Assembly: GCA_027021445.1 (NCBI GenBank)
Contig: JALUUH010000067.1
Span: 1 to 44,177, forward strand
Length of the DNA stretch: 44,177 nt
DNA from: Gammaproteobacteria bacterium
GTDB lineage: Bacteria; Pseudomonadota; Gammaproteobacteria; S012-40
Direction: 5' to 3'
The notes under the pieces are model-generated. The model ran no database searches. It saw only the letters and a list, made by a program, of their open reading frames with translations, and was not told the origin of the DNA. The stretch's first letter is position 1. The number at the start of each line of letters is the position of its first letter. Shown here piece by piece: positions 9,565 through 20,437 of the stretch. Both the position numbers and the translations under genes were made by a program.

Positions 9565-9906
9565 ACGATTCTCCTATTCTACCGCATCCGCTCAACGGCT
9601 GAAAAAATCGTATGAGAAACAATATTTATAAGAAATACCCTTGCCAGGCAAGGCCTTTTCCGCGGATGGGATACGCACAAGGAGCGTAGGCATATAGTGC
9701 GTTTATTTTAAGTCCTTGTCAATATCGTATATCTTTTTAAAGATGTTCCCGCTAAGTGCGGAATGGGTCACTGTTTTTCCGTTCCATGGGCCATCCCTGG
9801 CCCGTCCCGCGTCCATCCCTGGCGCTAGTCACTGCAAAACAGTGACCCATTCCTTTGTGAATCTATTAGTGTGAGCTACTGATCTTTTCAGTTTTATGAC
9901 GGGTGC
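9565..9906. other. Gene-free stretch with two palindromic structures
   Basis: This 342-base gap lies between two minus-strand genes. It holds a short perfect palindrome CCTTGCC-A-GGCAAGG (9639-9653) and the nested inverted repeat at 9760-9853, annotated separately. I see no open frame with a convincing start and no clear T-tract terminator. Confidence 0.6.
9760..9853. repeat. Nested inverted-repeat element (18-bp perfect arms)
   Basis: The left arm GGAATGGGTCACTGTTTT (9760-9777) is the exact reverse complement of the right arm at 9836-9853, with 58 bases between. Inside is a second hairpin GGGCCA/TGGCCC (9788-9793 / 9798-9803) and a direct repeat CCATCCCTGG (9791-9800 and 9813-9822). The word GTCACTG at 9828-9834 can also pair with CAGTGAC at 9840-9846, so two folds compete for the right arm. 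This is the look of a dispersed palindromic element or a structured transcript end. Confidence 0.6.
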
Positions 9907-10479
9907 TCAACGGAAAAAAACGTCTTCAACTCTGTCAATATCAATAATAACACCTTGGTCATCAACATCAATTAACTCAACTGTTTGAGCATGTTCCTGC
10001 AGCATGTTCTGCGCTCCACAATCTCCAGAGAGAAGACAGAGTTGAGAATAATAGTGACGGGAAAATCCAACAGGGTTTCCGCGTTGCATATTGTATCGTG
10101 GAGCAACGATTTGATGTTTTTGCAGTGACTTTTTTAATGCGGATAAAGTACTGACCTGTATGTAAGGCATATCGGATAACGCTATAAACCATCCATCCCA
10201 TTCTGAATTTTGAGTTACACCGAAAGACAAACTCTCTCCCATTCCCTTATCTGCACCTGGGCAAATTAAATAGTTTATTTGCAATCGTATTAAGAGTTCC
10301 TGCACTTGAACATCTTCAGGATTAATAATGACACTAATAAGATCAAAACACTGTCGATATACAGCAAAAGTCTCGAGCAACATAGGTCTGTCATTTATCA
10401 GCGTTAACAGCTTATTCTGTCCAAAACGTGTACTACGACCTGCTGCGAGAAGTATGACGCCAAACTTCTTATTCAACAT
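9907..10479 (-). CDS. MocA/MobA-like molybdenum cofactor nucleotidyltransferase
   Basis: The product (190 residues from ATG 10479) has the NTP-transferase signature LLAAGRSTRFGQNKLL at the N-terminus. It also has the Asp motif ALSDMPYI (metal and nucleotide binding) and APRYNMQRGNPVGFS. These mark the MocA/MobA-like group that attaches CMP or GMP to molybdopterin. Its position after xdhC in a molybdenum hydroxylase operon favours the CMP-transferring MocA role. A longer reading from TTG 10494 is possible, but ATG 10479 is preferred; it overlaps the end of xdhC by 11 bases, so translation is likely coupled. It is the last gene of the operon. Confidence 0.87.
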   Translation of the reverse strand: MLNKKFGVILLAAGRSTRFGQNKLLTLINDRPMLLETFAVYRQCFDLISVIINPEDVQVQELLIRLQINYLICPGADKGMGESLSFGVTQNSEWDGWFIALSDMPYIQVSTLSALKKSLQKHQIVAPRYNMQRGNPVGFSRHYYSQLCLLSGDCGAQNMLQEHAQTVELIDVDDQGVIIDIDRVEDVFFR

Positions 10480-11413
10480 TATTTTTTTTCGCAATCACTT
10501 CAGCCATTATTGATATAGCGATTTCAGCCGGACGTTTGCTTCTTATATCAATACCGGCGGGGCCGTGTAAGCGGGCAATTTGCTCTTCAGATAAATCTAA
10601 TTGACGAAGCCGTTCTCTTCTTTTTTGATGGGTTTTCCTCGATCCCATCGCGGCGACATAGAAAGCCGGTGATCTCAATGCTTCCATTAAGGCCATATCA
10701 TCAAGTTTTGGGTCATGCGCCAATGTTATAATCGCACACCGATCATCGATGATAATTTGCTTAATTAAGTCGTCGGGCATTGATTGGCTCACTGGAATTT
10801 CAGCCAAACTCCAGCTTGCTTGATACAATTCACGTGGGTCACAAACCACGACTTGGTAATTTAAAGATTGAGCCATAGGTGCAAGATACTTCGCAACTTG
10901 TGTTGCGCCGATAAGCAAGAGAATAGGCGGACGATCAAAAATCTGAAAGACTTTTCCATTTTCCCTAAAGACTGTCAAACTATTACATTCTTTGTGATCT
11001 AAAAATTCAACTTCGCCCGTATGCAAGCAAACACTTCGAATAATGCGTTTCTGATTTTCACTCGCACTCAATATCGACGAAATTGATTCTTCCGATGTTA
11101 GCTTTTCAATTAAAAGATCTAGGCTTCCGCCGCAGGGTAACATTAACGCAAGATTATCGTGATCCCAGGCAGATAAGGTTTGCACGGATATAACAGGGAA
11201 TTCATTTAACTGAATGCGTTCCACTAAAAATTCTTCGAGACAGCCGCCGGAGATAGAGCCGCAGACTTCACCATCCGCTCGTATCGCGATAAACACGCCA
11301 ACTTCGCGCGGCGCTGAGCCAGATACTTTTATTAAGCTTATCCACCACACGGGATATCCTGACTGCAACCAGTCAATAGCCATTTCCACGATGACCTGTT
11401 GCTCAGCTTTCAT
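10469..11413 (-). CDS. XdhC-family molybdenum cofactor insertion/sulfuration protein
   Basis: The 314-residue product carries the N-terminal XdhC/CoxI signature ([28 protein letters not shown], written here as SAPREVG ... GSISGGCLE). It also has a central Rossmann-like domain ([20 protein letters not shown]) and the C-terminal motif [14 protein letters not shown] with GLDIRS-like [19 protein letters not shown]. XdhC proteins bind the molybdenum cofactor, help sulfurate it and deliver it to hydroxylase apoenzymes. The start overlaps the end of the large-subunit gene by 4 bases (ATGA), and the end overlaps the MocA-like gene. This strongly supports a dedicated maturation role for the neighbouring hydroxylase. 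Confidence 0.92.
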   Translation of the reverse strand: MKAEQQVIVEMAIDWLQSGYPVWWISLIKVSGSAPREVGVFIAIRADGEVCGSISGGCLEEFLVERIQLNEFPVISVQTLSAWDHDNLALMLPCGGSLDLLIEKLTSEESISSILSASENQKRIIRSVCLHTGEVEFLDHKECNSLTVFRENGKVFQIFDRPPILLLIGATQVAKYLAPMAQSLNYQVVVCDPRELYQASWSLAEIPVSQSMPDDLIKQIIIDDRCAIITLAHDPKLDDMALMEALRSPAFYVAAMGSRKTHQKRRERLRQLDLSEEQIARLHGPAGIDIRSKRPAEIAISIMAEVIAKKNNVE

Positions 11414-13587
11414 GTGAGCTTAAGCGGTAAACTCCGCAAACGTATACCCGTAGCCGCAAAGATCGCGTTCGCTACTGCGGGTGCAATAGGCGGCGTACCC
11501 GGTTCACCCACCCCGGTAGGTGCATGAGAACTTGGCATAATATAGACCTCAATCTCCGGCATTTCATCCATGCGTAACAACGGATAAGTATCAAAATTAC
11601 TTTCTTTTACTTGTCCATTATCTAGAGTGATCTCGCCATATAATGCAGCAGTCAAACCAAATACAATGCTGCTTTCCATTTGCGACACGACAATATCAGG
11701 ATTAATAACATACCCACAATCCACGACACAAAACACACGATGAACTTTTATCTGTTGCTTGAGCACTGACACTTCGACCACTTGTGCTACATAGGTATTC
11801 ATCGAATAATGCTGCGCAATACCGAGAGAATACGGCGTTATATTTTTCCCCCAAGCAGAAATTTCTGCTACTTTATCTAATACGGCTAAGGCTCTTGTAT
11901 TTTTCTGTAATAACTCTTTACGGATTTCATAACTATCGCGGCCCACCTCATGGGCAATTTCATCCATAAAACTTTCAACCACAAATGCATTATAAGAGCT
12001 ACCTACCGAACGCCAAAAACCAACCGGTAAACCCATGTCATGATGGGTATATTCTATTTTGCTATTTTCAATATTATATTGTAAAGGTGATGCGCCTTCA
12101 GTAGATGTTGGATCATTAGTCCAGTTCTTCATCGCGTAGCGGGTAAAGTCTTCAGTAACATCTTCCAAAAAATCAGGCAGCCAACCAAGCTTCGGTGCCA
12201 TCAAATTAGGCAGATTTTGAACTAATATTCCTGGCCCCACTATGTGGTGATACCAAGCGAGTGGCAATCCATTTTCTTTCATTGCAGCACGTAATCGATG
12301 CGAACTCGCAGGTCGGTAGAAGTCATTTTGCATATCATCTTCACGTGACCAAACGAGTTTTATGGGAGTGCCTGGTAATTGCTTTGCTATTTCTACGGCT
12401 TCTGCCACAAAATCTGTTTCACCACGACGTCCAAATCCTCCACCCAAAAAGGTAGTGTGTACCTGGATATATTTTTGGCGTATACCGGTTATTTTATGTG
12501 CCACAAACTGAGAATGTTGCGGTGCTTGCGTAGGCACCCAAATTTCGCAGCTTCCCTGGTTAACGATTGCCGTACAATTCATTGGCTCCATCGTCGCATG
12601 TGCGAGATAAGGGAGCTGGTAATAAGCTTCCAGGGTTTTTTTGCCAAAATTAATAATTAACTGAGCATCGCCTTTGGAAGAAACCGTGTCGCCATTTTTT
12701 TTTAATAGTTCTTGTTGTTTTTTCTTCAGATTATCGGTATTAGCTTTAGCAAAACTTCCCTCCTCCCATTCAATTTCGACATGTTTTGCGGCTTGTCTTG
12801 CATGCCAATAGTTTGTTGCAATAAGCGCCAAGCCCTGAGGAATAACGATGATCTGAACTAAATGTAATTCTTCTAAGCTCTTTTCAGTTTGATAGGATTT
12901 GAGTTTCCCAAAACGTACGGGACAACGAATAACAACAGCGATAAGCATATTCGGCAAAATAATATCTATGCCAAATTCTGCTTTTCCGGTGGCTTTAGGC
13001 AATGCATCAACACGCGGAATAGAATGCCCAATCCACTTAAAGTTTTTTTTATCTTTGAGGATAATGGTTTTGGGAATAGGAATCCGAGCAGCAAGCTGAA
13101 CAAAATCACCATAGGTTTGTTGCTTACCTGAATTATGCCGGATGTATCCTTCGACAGCAATGCAATCAGCAGCGTTAACATTCCAGGTTTTCGCGGCAGC
13201 TTCGATTAACACCATTCTAGCCGCCGCCCCTGCTTCACGTAACGGATGCCAGGCATCACGGATACTTGAGCTTCTTCCCGTCACCTGGCTGCGATTCGTC
13301 GGATTAATATAGGCCTTATCGACTCCGGCGAATTCTAGGGTCACGTGTGTGGGGGCAATATCTAATTCTTCGGCGATTAAGGTAGGCAACGCCGTCATTA
13401 CGCCCTGCCCCATTTCCGCCCGATCAACCACTAAACGGATATTATTGTCAGGATAGATACGAATCCAAGCATTCGGCTCAAAGTTACTCGGCTTATCCTG
13501 CACAAACAAACTACTGGAAAATGACATACCAAAGACCAAACAACCTCCGGTGCCCATGCCAAGTTTTAGAAAGCTCCTACGTTTCAT
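11410..13587 (-). CDS. Molybdopterin hydroxylase large subunit (isoquinoline 1-oxidoreductase beta-like), Tat-exported
   Basis: The 725-residue product begins [10 protein letters not shown], a twin-arginine signal, followed by a hydrophobic stretch. The body matches the xanthine dehydrogenase superfamily of the IorB type: [55 protein letters not shown], and the C-terminal [19 protein letters not shown] with the expected catalytic Glu. The enzyme would hydroxylate an N-heterocycle or oxidise an aldehyde at a Mo-cytosine-dinucleotide centre in the periplasm. It is the second gene of a four-gene operon, overlapping the iron-sulfur subunit gene by 11 bases. The exact substrate cannot be read from the sequence. 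Confidence 0.92.
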   Translation of the reverse strand: MKRRSFLKLGMGTGGCLVFGMSFSSSLFVQDKPSNFEPNAWIRIYPDNNIRLVVDRAEMGQGVMTALPTLIAEELDIAPTHVTLEFAGVDKAYINPTNRSQVTGRSSSIRDAWHPLREAGAAARMVLIEAAAKTWNVNAADCIAVEGYIRHNSGKQQTYGDFVQLAARIPIPKTIILKDKKNFKWIGHSIPRVDALPKATGKAEFGIDIILPNMLIAVVIRCPVRFGKLKSYQTEKSLEELHLVQIIVIPQGLALIATNYWHARQAAKHVEIEWEEGSFAKANTDNLKKKQQELLKKNGDTVSSKGDAQLIINFGKKTLEAYYQLPYLAHATMEPMNCTAIVNQGSCEIWVPTQAPQHSQFVAHKITGIRQKYIQVHTTFLGGGFGRRGETDFVAEAVEIAKQLPGTPIKLVWSREDDMQNDFYRPASSHRLRAAMKENGLPLAWYHHIVGPGILVQNLPNLMAPKLGWLPDFLEDVTEDFTRYAMKNWTNDPTSTEGASPLQYNIENSKIEYTHHDMGLPVGFWRSVGSSYNAFVVESFMDEIAHEVGRDSYEIRKELLQKNTRALAVLDKVAEISAWGKNITPYSLGIAQHYSMNTYVAQVVEVSVLKQQIKVHRVFCVVDCGYVINPDIVVSQMESSIVFGLTAALYGEITLDNGQVKESNFDTYPLLRMDEMPEIEVYIMPSSHAPTGVGEPGTPPIAPAVANAIFAATGIRLRSLPLKLT

Positions 13588-14098
13588 CTGACTGTTTCAA
13601 CGTCCCAGTGGTGGCAACATTCTGGATTATACGTTGTTGGCCAACCTCATGGGTCACTACTCGTCGAATGGCTTTTTTGATGCGTTGATAACTTCCGCAA
13701 CGGCACAAATTTTTCGACATCGCTGCATTAATTTGTTGCTCATCAGGCTGCGGAGTTTCGCTCAACAAAGAGACTGCGGACATAATCTGTCCAGATTGGC
13801 AATAACCACACTGACTCACATTCTCTGCTATCCAGGCTTGCTGGACAGGATGAAGACTCTCACGATTGGCCAAACCCTCAATAGTAGTAACTTGCTTCCC
13901 TTCAACCTGAGCAATGGAAATCATGCATGAAAAAATGGCCTTCTGATCGAGAAGCACGGTACAAGCACCGCAAAGACCTTCGCCACAACCATATTTAGTG
14001 CCCGTTAATTGTAAAATATCTCGTATCACCCACAAAAGTGGCATATCCAAATCGACATCTAACCTTATCGGATTATTGTTCAGAACAAAAGAAGTCAC
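13577..14098 (-). CDS. (2Fe-2S) subunit of the molybdenum hydroxylase (isoquinoline 1-oxidoreductase alpha-like)
   Basis: The 173-residue protein has both iron-sulfur clusters of this family. The plant-ferredoxin-type set is Cys38, Cys43, Cys46 and Cys58 (CGEGLCGAC ... C). The second set is Cys97, Cys100, Cys132 and Cys134 (CGYC ... CRC). It passes electrons from the Mo site to an acceptor. It has no signal peptide, so export would require co-transport with the Tat-bearing large subunit. It is the first gene of the operon; ATG 14098 is preceded by GGAG. The spacer to the divergent sensor gene (14099-14387) should hold promoters for both. Confidence 0.93.
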   Translation of the reverse strand: MTSFVLNNNPIRLDVDLDMPLLWVIRDILQLTGTKYGCGEGLCGACTVLLDQKAIFSCMISIAQVEGKQVTTIEGLANRESLHPVQQAWIAENVSQCGYCQSGQIMSAVSLLSETPQPDEQQINAAMSKNLCRCGSYQRIKKAIRRVVTHEVGQQRIIQNVATTGTLKQSDET

Positions 14099-14387
14099 AG
14101 AATTCTCCTGTATTTTTGTGCAGTCTCAGCATCAGAAGAAAAAGTTAATAACCATAGCTTTTAATTCCAATATTTTATACTACATTTATAGCATACGATA
14201 ATATCATTTGAATTCATCAAACATTTACTGCAAGTTCTAATTTGAAGCACACGGATTGCTTTAACCCTAGTAAAGTATATTACGCCCCAATTCAGCTTCG
14301 AAAAATCGGTTGAGTGGGTAACGCTAATTTTTCTAGCTTCTATAAAGCAAAAATAAATCTCAGATTGTTAAATACAAGGTAAACATA

Positions 14388-17300
14388 ATGATGCAATTAA
14401 GTGGATTTGAAATCACAGACACTATTACTGAAACAGATCATCGAGCAGTATATCGCGCAAGGCGAAATAAGGATGATCTCTCTGTGGTATTAAAGGTGTG
14501 CAAAAACTCGGGTATCTCACCCAAACTTCTACAACGATTCAAGCAAGCTCAAAAAACCACAAATATTTTAGCCACTAATTCTGTGGTAAAAAATACGGAT
14601 CTTCAACAAATCGGCAACCATATCGTATTAGTTAATGAAGATTTCGGAAATATACCATTGCGTCAATGGATGAGCAAAAAAGATATTTCTATTGAGGATA
14701 AAACACGAGCTTCGATTCGGATTGCCGAAACCATAGGACATATTCATTCACTACGCCTAATTCATCAAAACATTAATACGGAAAGCATTGAAATAAACCA
14801 ACATACATTGGATGTCAAACTAACTGATTTTGAATACTCTGCTTTTTCCAATGATGAAGATAATAAAAATTACACAATGGATCAATCAACCAGTGATTTG
14901 CATTATATCTCGCCAGAACAGACAGGGAAAATAATGTGGGAACGAGATTACCGTACTGACTATTATTCTTACGGTATTGTCCTCTACGAGCTATTCACAT
15001 CCCAACTTCCCTTTCAAACTAGTGATGTCATGGAAATGATAGATTTTCATCTCGCCAAGACTGCAACACCGCCGAATATGATTAATACCAATCTACCCTC
15101 TGCTATTTCAAATATCATAATGAAACTGCTCTCGAAATCAGCGGATGATCGCTACCAGGGATATATTGCAATAAGGAATGACCTGCAAAAATGCTTAGAT
15201 TCCTTACAAAGAGGCGTGGGAATACCGACCTTCCAGCTCGCACTCAATGATGTCGCCGACCAGTTTCACCTTGGAAGAAAATTATATGGTCGTGATAAGC
15301 AACAACAACAATTGCTCGACATATTGAAAAAATCTGCCCATGGGGATATACAAAAAACCATGATTCTATTATCCGGGGCATCTGGAACCGGAAAATCTTC
15401 TTTAATTAATCAGGCAAAAAAAGTAATCGACGACAAATACGGCTTTTTAATTCAGGGAAAATTTGATCAATACCAACAAGGAACTCCCTACGTGGCGTTC
15501 CAGAAAGCGTTTGATCAATTGGCGGCACAGCTCATATTGGAAAGCGAAGAATATCTTGCTCGACTAAACAAACGAGTTAAATCCACTATCGGCTCTTCCA
15601 TCCAAGCAATTGTTGATTTAGTTCCGTCACTCTCTGTCATATTTGGTAAACAACAAAGTTTGGCGGCGGTAGACCCACAGAAAGCCAAAAATCGCCTAAA
15701 CCAAGCAGTACAAGGATTTATTAAGTGTATTGCAAGTCAAGAACATCCCCTAGTATTGGTATTAGACGATATGCAATGGGTAGATGATGCTTCACTAGAC
15801 CTATTAAGCACTATTGTCGCCCGTAATAACCATAAGTCTTTTTTAATCATTTTGTCCTACCGAGATAATGAAGTCGATGACACACATGCTTTAAGCAAAA
15901 AAATTCATGAATATAAAAAACGTAATTTATCCATAGAAAATATTGAACTTAAGGCATTGACTCTAGACGATGTGCGGCACATGGTTGTCGACTGTCTAAA
16001 AAGAGATAGCAAAGATATTCATGAACTAGCCCACTGGGCCATTGAAAATACGGATGGAAATCCATTTTATGTCCGCCTTTTCCTGCAGGATGCCTATCGG
16101 AAAGGTGATCTATCGTTTGATCCGGTCAGCGAGAAATGGGGGCATAAACTAGACAAGGGAAACAATAGAAAAGCTATTGATGTAGTCGACTTCATGGCGA
16201 GCATCTTAAAACTGCTTCCCGATACCACTAAAGACTTATTAAAACTCATCGCATTATCCGGAGGAAGCATTACCCTGGATATGCTTAGTTTACTCAATAA
16301 AACCAGTTATAACGATGTAGAAACCTCAATAAAACCCGCAGTGTCAAACGGCTTAGTATTGAAATATGGGAATATGATCCGTATTTCACATGACCGCATT
16401 CAACAGGCGGTTAACGCACCCTTAAGCCATCAAGAAAAAATCGACTTGCATTTAGATATAGCAAGAAATCTTTACACTGGACTCAACACAAAACAACGCG
16501 AGGAAAAATTATTTACGATAGCTTATCATTACAATCTTGCACGTAAAAAAATAGTCGACAATAATGAACTGATTGAGCTGCTTAAACTAAACATCGAATC
16601 TGCAAGAAAATCCTATGCTTCAGGCGCCTACAAAAACGCATTTAATCACGCGAAAATAGCAAAATCATTGCATAGAAGTTTGCCGGAAGGCCATTCCATT
16701 TTTAGCCATCAAGTTGATTATGAGTACGCAAAATCAGCATATCTCAACGGTGAATATTCACAAGCCTTGGAAGTTACAGCTCCTCTGTTGAAGAGAGCAA
16801 TAAATTTAGAGGAAAAAATACCCGCCTTTTCCTTGCTCAAAGATATAAATATGAGTTACGGAAGTGATTTAGACGAAGTTGTTGCAACCGGCATCGAAAT
16901 ACTTAAAAAAGCGAGCATAGAGATTCCTCTCAATCAAAACATACAAATTGACTATATGAATCAGTTACAGAACGCTCTTTCTGGGTCACTAAATATTGCA
17001 AATACTCAGGAAATTCTGAATCTAGCCAAGATGGAAGATGAAAATACATTACTCATCATGAAACTCTGTATGGATGTTTGTGAAGCAACCTATTATACCG
17101 GCAATATATATTTGATGAAAATCATTATATTAAAAATGATCGAGATGTCATTAAAACATGGAAACTCGGCAGAGTCCGCCTTTGCCTATTCAATGTACGG
17201 CATGACTCTTTCGATTGATGAAGACTATGAGCAAGCTTACAAATTTGGCTACTTAGCGACCCAGCTCATCGAAAAATTAGGTGACAAATATTTTTTACCC

Positions 17301-20300
17301 AAAATAAACAACATATTATGCCTTTATACTAATATTTACAAACGACCTATTGCAAGCAGCATATCGCTCTACAAGGACAACATAAAATGTTGTAAAGAAA
17401 ATGGAGATTTTCTTTACGGCGTATGGGCTGCATATTCTCTTATTTGGTCAGGTTTGATTAGTGGCAGAGATCTAAGAGAGATTTATATACTGTCGACAAC
17501 AAACTACGAGTTCGTTAAAGAAACCAATGATCAAAAGATGATTAAGGCCTATCGACTCATGCGCTCCACAATAAGAGCTTTATTGGGCGATAGCGATAAT
17601 GTCATATTACTCGCAGATGAAGAGATCAATTTTGCAGACCTCGCAGTGAAATGGAAAACAGATGGGTTTTTACCAGGGCCTACATGGTATGCCATATTGC
17701 GCTGCCAAATTTTTGCACTCACTGGCGAGTTCAAACAAGGAGTCCAGGTAATACGTGAATACGCTGAGCATTTATCGCCGATGATAGTGCTTTTTCCTAT
17801 TACTCAATATTACTTCTATTATGGACTATGCTTGGCAGGACTTAGCAAACCGAGTACTGAAACGGACTCGCTTGATCAAGTTGATTACGCCGAATTCAAA
17901 GAATGCAGAGAGAAATTAAAAAAATGGTCTATAACTTGTCCTGAGAATTTTTTAGCACAATTCATTTTACTTGATGCCGAGCATTCGAGAATTACCGGAA
18001 ACTCCTGGCAAGCCGCCGAACGCTACAAACAAGCCGCAATTGAGGCCAAAAAAGGATATTTGCATAATGTCGAAGCATTAGTGCATGAAACAGCCTCTCG
18101 GTTTTGGCTCAGTTCAGATTATAAGACTTTCGCAAAAAGTTGTATTGAACAGGCAATAAACAGTTACTTTCGTTGGGGAGCAATGGGGAAAGTACAGCAC
18201 ATAAAATTTAAATATAGAAAACTTTTAGGCCTAGCAAAAAGCGTCACCCCCAAAATTGCAAATATTACTCAGCAAAAAAATACCCCTAATAAAATTGGCT
18301 CCATAGATATGCTTGCAGTGATCAGGGCATCGCAGGCAATTTCTAGTGAGATCAGTTTAGACAATATGATCAATAATTTGATGCATACAATTATAGTTAA
18401 CGCCGATGCGGAAAAAGCAATCCTTATTAGAGAACACAATAATAGTTGGGAGGTAGCTGCTGACTCAAGCACTAATACATCAGCGACACAAAAAAATCCA
18501 CTCTATCCGATGAGTATTGAAAGTTACCATCAATTACCCATTTCTGTTGTACATCACGTTATCCGCTATGGCGAAAGCATCGTTCTCAATAATGCCTGCG
18601 AATCCGGTGATTTCACTAGCGATCCATATATACAAAGCCAACAGATTCGTTCAGTGGCATGTATTCCCCTACACAGTAAAAACAGACTCAATAGCATCGT
18701 CTATTTGGAAAATAACCAAGCGACTTTTACATTTACTGAAGGGCCGCTTGAGATATTACGTATTCTATTATCCCAAGCGGTTATTTCTCTCGAGCATTCG
18801 ATATTGTACGATCAGCTAAAAAATGAAATACGAAGCCGCGAAGAAGCAGAAAATAGAGCGACACTTTTGCTCAACTCGACCGGAGAGGCAATATATGGGA
18901 TTGATCAACAAGGTGTATGTATTTTTGCGAATCCTGCCTGTTTAAACAAACTAGGTTATGACAACGTATCAGAACTATTGGGAAAAAATATATTTGAGTT
19001 AAACTTATTTACCAAAAGTGATCTTCCATCATCGACCCAAAATAAAATACTTCAAACCATTAACACAGGAAATATAATATACAGCGATGATGAATTTTTG
19101 TGGCGCAAAAATGGTGAAAAATTTTCAGCTGAATATTGGGCACATCCCATAATAGAGAATGGAAAAATAAAAGGAGTTGTAGTCACTTTTAATGATATAA
19201 CTGAGCGCAAAAATATTGCGATTGAATTACAAAAGCACCGACAACATCTTGAAGAATTAGTCGCTGTCCGTACATCGGAACTGGGCGAACAAGCACAAAT
19301 TATTAACCAAATTCAGGATTCTGTATTCAGTATGGATTTGGCGGGTAATATTAAGAGCTGGAATCGAGGGGCGGAAAAGCAATTTGGCTACCACTATGAG
19401 CAAGTCGTTGATAAACATATATCTCACCTCTACCCAGGTATTGAAAACGAACAACTCATTAAGGAAATGCTTTCTTCTGCTATAATCCTCGGAAAATACG
19501 AAGCTGAACTTCTCCTAAACTCAATAGAAGGTGATATTCGATACACCCATTTATCATTATCGATACTCAAAAATGACGCCAATGAGCCACGCGGTATCGC
19601 TGCATATTCAATCGATATTACAGACCGAAAAAAATCTCTTGCATTACTTTCGCAACGTACCGCCGAGCTAACGACGGTTAACCAAGAATTAGAGTCATTT
19701 TCATATTCTGTGTCACATGATTTACGCGCCCCGCTACGTGCAATTGACGGATTTAGCATTGCACTAATTGAAGATTGTACTGATATCCTCAGTGAGCAAG
19801 CAAAAGATTATTTACAACGGGTTCGCAGCGGTGCACAGCAAATGGGAGAACTTATTGACGACTTATTACGCTTGTCACGGATAACCCGTCGCGAACTGAA
19901 ACGCGAAAATATTAATCTCAGTCATGTCGTTGAATCCGTTATCAAAAAAATTAATAGTATGCACCCAGAGCAATCCATATCTTATACAATCACAGCTAAA
20001 ATGTACTGCAATGCTGATCCTGGGCTATTACGCGTTGCGCTTGAAAATTTGCTAGAAAACGCATGGAAGTACTCTAGGAATGTCGGTGACCCACATATCG
20101 AGTTTTCTCGAGAAATGCAAAATAACAGCGAAGTATATTATGTACGTGATAATGGCATTGGTTTCGATATGCGATATGCCGATAAACTATTCGGTGCATT
20201 CCAAAGGCTGCATAGCGCAACTGAATTTGAAGGCAACGGTATCGGGCTTGCCACCGCCCAACGGGTAATCCATCTCCATGGCGGCGAAATCTGGGCAAAA

Positions 20301-20429
20301 TCCGCTTTGCATAAGGGGGCAACTTTCTTTTTCACCTTGCAATCCGATAAGCATTTAAAAAACTGGACAAAAAATGAAAGATTTACTCATCTTTCAACAG
20401 ATTCCATGCCCACCTTTAATAAAGCTTAA
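14388..20429 (+). CDS. Giant multidomain sensor: protein-kinase-like, AAA ATPase, GAF, PAS, PAS, histidine kinase
   Basis: The 2013-residue protein has, in order: a Ser/Thr-kinase-like domain (about 8-270); an AAA_16/Orc-like ATPase with Walker A GASGTGKS (330-337) and Walker B LVLDD (Asp460, Asp461); a long helical TPR-like region (about 640-1290); a GAF domain (about 1310-1470); two PAS domains (about 1490-1610 and 1640-1755); and a HisKA domain with phospho-acceptor His1777 in SVSHDLRAPL. A HATPase domain follows (N box ENLLENAWKYS, then DNGIGF and GNGIGLATAQ). No membrane segments are seen, so it is cytosolic. The kinase-like domain keeps Lys36 but has HQN (126-128) in place of HRD and DFE (147-149) in place of DFG, so it may not phosphorylate. 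It heads a run with two receiver proteins. Confidence 0.92.
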   Translation: MMQLSGFEITDTITETDHRAVYRARRNKDDLSVVLKVCKNSGISPKLLQRFKQAQKTTNILATNSVVKNTDLQQIGNHIVLVNEDFGNIPLRQWMSKKDISIEDKTRASIRIAETIGHIHSLRLIHQNINTESIEINQHTLDVKLTDFEYSAFSNDEDNKNYTMDQSTSDLHYISPEQTGKIMWERDYRTDYYSYGIVLYELFTSQLPFQTSDVMEMIDFHLAKTATPPNMINTNLPSAISNIIMKLLSKSADDRYQGYIAIRNDLQKCLDSLQRGVGIPTFQLALNDVADQFHLGRKLYGRDKQQQQLLDILKKSAHGDIQKTMILLSGASGTGKSSLINQAKKVIDDKYGFLIQGKFDQYQQGTPYVAFQKAFDQLAAQLILESEEYLARLNKRVKSTIGSSIQAIVDLVPSLSVIFGKQQSLAAVDPQKAKNRLNQAVQGFIKCIASQEHPLVLVLDDMQWVDDASLDLLSTIVARNNHKSFLIILSYRDNEVDDTHALSKKIHEYKKRNLSIENIELKALTLDDVRHMVVDCLKRDSKDIHELAHWAIENTDGNPFYVRLFLQDAYRKGDLSFDPVSEKWGHKLDKGNNRKAIDVVDFMASILKLLPDTTKDLLKLIALSGGSITLDMLSLLNKTSYNDVETSIKPAVSNGLVLKYGNMIRISHDRIQQAVNAPLSHQEKIDLHLDIARNLYTGLNTKQREEKLFTIAYHYNLARKKIVDNNELIELLKLNIESARKSYASGAYKNAFNHAKIAKSLHRSLPEGHSIFSHQVDYEYAKSAYLNGEYSQALEVTAPLLKRAINLEEKIPAFSLLKDINMSYGSDLDEVVATGIEILKKASIEIPLNQNIQIDYMNQLQNALSGSLNIANTQEILNLAKMEDENTLLIMKLCMDVCEATYYTGNIYLMKIIILKMIEMSLKHGNSAESAFAYSMYGMTLSIDEDYEQAYKFGYLATQLIEKLGDKYFLPKINNILCLYTNIYKRPIASSISLYKDNIKCCKENGDFLYGVWAAYSLIWSGLISGRDLREIYILSTTNYEFVKETNDQKMIKAYRLMRSTIRALLGDSDNVILLADEEINFADLAVKWKTDGFLPGPTWYAILRCQIFALTGEFKQGVQVIREYAEHLSPMIVLFPITQYYFYYGLCLAGLSKPSTETDSLDQVDYAEFKECREKLKKWSITCPENFLAQFILLDAEHSRITGNSWQAAERYKQAAIEAKKGYLHNVEALVHETASRFWLSSDYKTFAKSCIEQAINSYFRWGAMGKVQHIKFKYRKLLGLAKSVTPKIANITQQKNTPNKIGSIDMLAVIRASQAISSEISLDNMINNLMHTIIVNADAEKAILIREHNNSWEVAADSSTNTSATQKNPLYPMSIESYHQLPISVVHHVIRYGESIVLNNACESGDFTSDPYIQSQQIRSVACIPLHSKNRLNSIVYLENNQATFTFTEGPLEILRILLSQAVISLEHSILYDQLKNEIRSREEAENRATLLLNSTGEAIYGIDQQGVCIFANPACLNKLGYDNVSELLGKNIFELNLFTKSDLPSSTQNKILQTINTGNIIYSDDEFLWRKNGEKFSAEYWAHPIIENGKIKGVVVTFNDITERKNIAIELQKHRQHLEELVAVRTSELGEQAQIINQIQDSVFSMDLAGNIKSWNRGAEKQFGYHYEQVVDKHISHLYPGIENEQLIKEMLSSAIILGKYEAELLLNSIEGDIRYTHLSLSILKNDANEPRGIAAYSIDITDRKKSLALLSQRTAELTTVNQELESFSYSVSHDLRAPLRAIDGFSIALIEDCTDILSEQAKDYLQRVRSGAQQMGELIDDLLRLSRITRRELKRENINLSHVVESVIKKINSMHPEQSISYTITAKMYCNADPGLLRVALENLLENAWKYSRNVGDPHIEFSREMQNNSEVYYVRDNGIGFDMRYADKLFGAFQRLHSATEFEGNGIGLATAQRVIHLHGGEIWAKSALHKGATFFFTLQSDKHLKNWTKNERFTHLSTDSMPTFNKA

Positions 20430-20437
20430 GGAATAAA

